Of a stretch of 6,460 nucleotides of DNA, positions 5,798-6,460 are shown in pieces. The notes beneath the pieces were generated by a model. It was not told where the DNA came from and ran no database searches. It was given only the letters and a program-made list of their open reading frames with translations. The DNA lies in contig WLOZ01000113.1 of assembly GCA_009699025.1 (NCBI GenBank), positions 1 through 6,460 on the forward strand. The letters run 5' to 3'. Origin of the DNA: Actinomycetota bacterium (GTDB lineage: Bacteria; Actinomycetota; Actinomycetes; S36-B12; CAIYMF01). The position numbers and the translations under genes were made by a program. Position 1 is the first letter of the stretch. Every line of letters begins with the position of its first letter.

Positions 5798-6460
5798 CGG
5801 GCACCGCTGGGGTCGGCCGCCGGCTCGTCGTCGAGATGCATCAGCTCATTCCAACGTCGGTGGAAGGCTCGCAGGGTGTGCTCGGTGCGGTCGCCGTCGA
5901 TGACGCTTCCGGGCCAACCGAGCTCATCGGGTGCCTGTCGGTGGTGCAGGCCGCCGGCATAGGTCACGGGCAGGGTGCGGGACACATCTCCGAAGGAGGC
6001 CTCGGAGATGCCCACAAAGTTTTCGGTGTCGTCGAGCTCGAACATTCCCGAGGGCCCGTTGGTGCGTAGGTAGGCCAGCGACGACAGCCTCTTCCACTCG
6101 TCGTCGGCATCCTTGGGCAGGAGCAGGAACCACAGTTGCTCGCTGTGCGTAGCCGAGATGGGGTAGCGAATCGTGATGCGGATGTACCGCGCATTGAGGT
6201 CGGGGCCGTCGACGTTGGTCTTGAAGTTTTCGATGAACGACATGTTGGGAAAGACCGAGCCGTGGTTGACCGACAGGCATGACATCACCTGCTGCTGCTC
6301 GGGGCTAAGGCAGCGGTCGAATCCCTCCCACATTGACTCGGGATACCCCCAGTAGTGGTTACCCTCGACCTCGACGGGCAGCCGCTGCACGCGCACGGTG
6401 TGGCCGTTGCCGCCGTCGACGGTGCGGCCGGAGAATCGGGGCTTCACCACATCGCTCAGC
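5794..6460 (-). CDS. Aromatic ring-hydroxylating dioxygenase, alpha subunit (C-terminal part, 5' end outside window)
   Basis: This is the catalytic C-terminal part of the large subunit of a Rieske non-haem iron dioxygenase, which adds both atoms of O2 to an aromatic ring to give a cis-dihydrodiol. The frame stays open to the window edge (residues LSD precede the GTG at 6450), so that GTG is internal and the Rieske domain and the two Fe-binding histidines lie beyond the right edge; 221 residues are visible. Family signatures seen are VNHGSVFPNMSF, typical of the alpha-subunit catalytic core, and GMFELDDTENF (about 6055-6019), which matches the region holding the carboxylate iron ligand: one of the paired Asp codons at 6028-6033 should be the Asp of the 2-His-1-Asp facial triad. 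The TGA stop overlaps the beta-subunit ATG. The substrate cannot be deduced from this part. Family assignment is firm. Confidence 0.9.
   Translation of the reverse strand, partial: LSDVVKPRFSGRTVDGGNGHTVRVQRLPVEVEGNHYWGYPESMWEGFDRCLSPEQQQVMSCLSVNHGSVFPNMSFIENFKTNVDGPDLNARYIRITIRYPISATHSEQLWFLLLPKDADDEWKRLSSLAYLRTNGPSGMFELDDTENFVGISEASFGDVSRTLPVTYAGGLHHRQAPDELGWPGSVIDGDRTEHTLRAFHRRWNELMHLDDEPAADPSGAR
5985..6010. repeat. 9-bp perfect inverted repeat inside the dioxygenase alpha gene
   Basis: CATCTCCGA at 5985-5993 is matched by its exact reverse complement TCGGAGATG at 6002-6010, with an 8-base spacer. It lies within codons for GISEASFGDV of the alpha subunit. There is no T-run after it, so it does not look like a terminator. 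A role in mRNA structure is possible but unsupported. Confidence 0.3.

Noticed and set aside
6448..6450. GTG at 6450 as the true start of the dioxygenase alpha subunit
   Set aside because: The frame is open to the window edge and the visible protein lacks the Rieske domain and Fe-binding histidines, so the gene continues to the right.

Overview
This is a high-GC bacterial window in which all nine recognisable genes lie on the minus strand and form one tightly packed cluster, transcribed from the right edge to the left edge. Five of the eight gene junctions are 4-base ATGA/GTGA overlaps. The remaining gaps are 10, 17 and about 51-63 bases. No promoter, terminator, tRNA, rRNA, mobile element or CRISPR array is visible, so the window looks like the interior of one operon. 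High GC, GTG starts and heavy translational coupling suggest an actinobacterium. The lineage cannot be fixed from the sequence alone; an acidimicrobial or mycolic-acid-type organism is only a guess.

Layout in transcription order (right to left): the C-terminal catalytic part of a Rieske ring-hydroxylating dioxygenase alpha subunit (runs off the right edge); its beta subunit; a 78-residue small protein; a 170-residue unknown with a weak resemblance to a shortened short-chain dehydrogenase and a His-rich tail; a DHDPS/NahE-superfamily aldolase; an ornithine cyclodeaminase/mu-crystallin-family NAD(P)-dependent protein; a metal-dependent cyclase/kynurenine formamidase-family hydrolase; a nitrilase-superfamily amidase; and a two-domain extradiol ring-cleavage dioxygenase (VOC fold, runs off the left edge).

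Together these describe an aromatic catabolic operon: ring dihydroxylation, probable rearomatisation, meta ring cleavage, then C-C cleavage by a Schiff-base aldolase. The unusual element is that three consecutive genes (cyclodeaminase/ketimine-reductase-like, cyclase-type amide hydrolase, nitrilase-type amidase) belong to families that act on C-N bonds. This suggests, by inference only, that the substrate is a nitrogen-containing aromatic or heteroaromatic compound, or that an amide/imine intermediate is formed. I do not recognise this exact gene combination as a characterised pathway. The ferredoxin/reductase partners, a convincing dihydrodiol dehydrogenase, a regulator and a transporter are not in the window.
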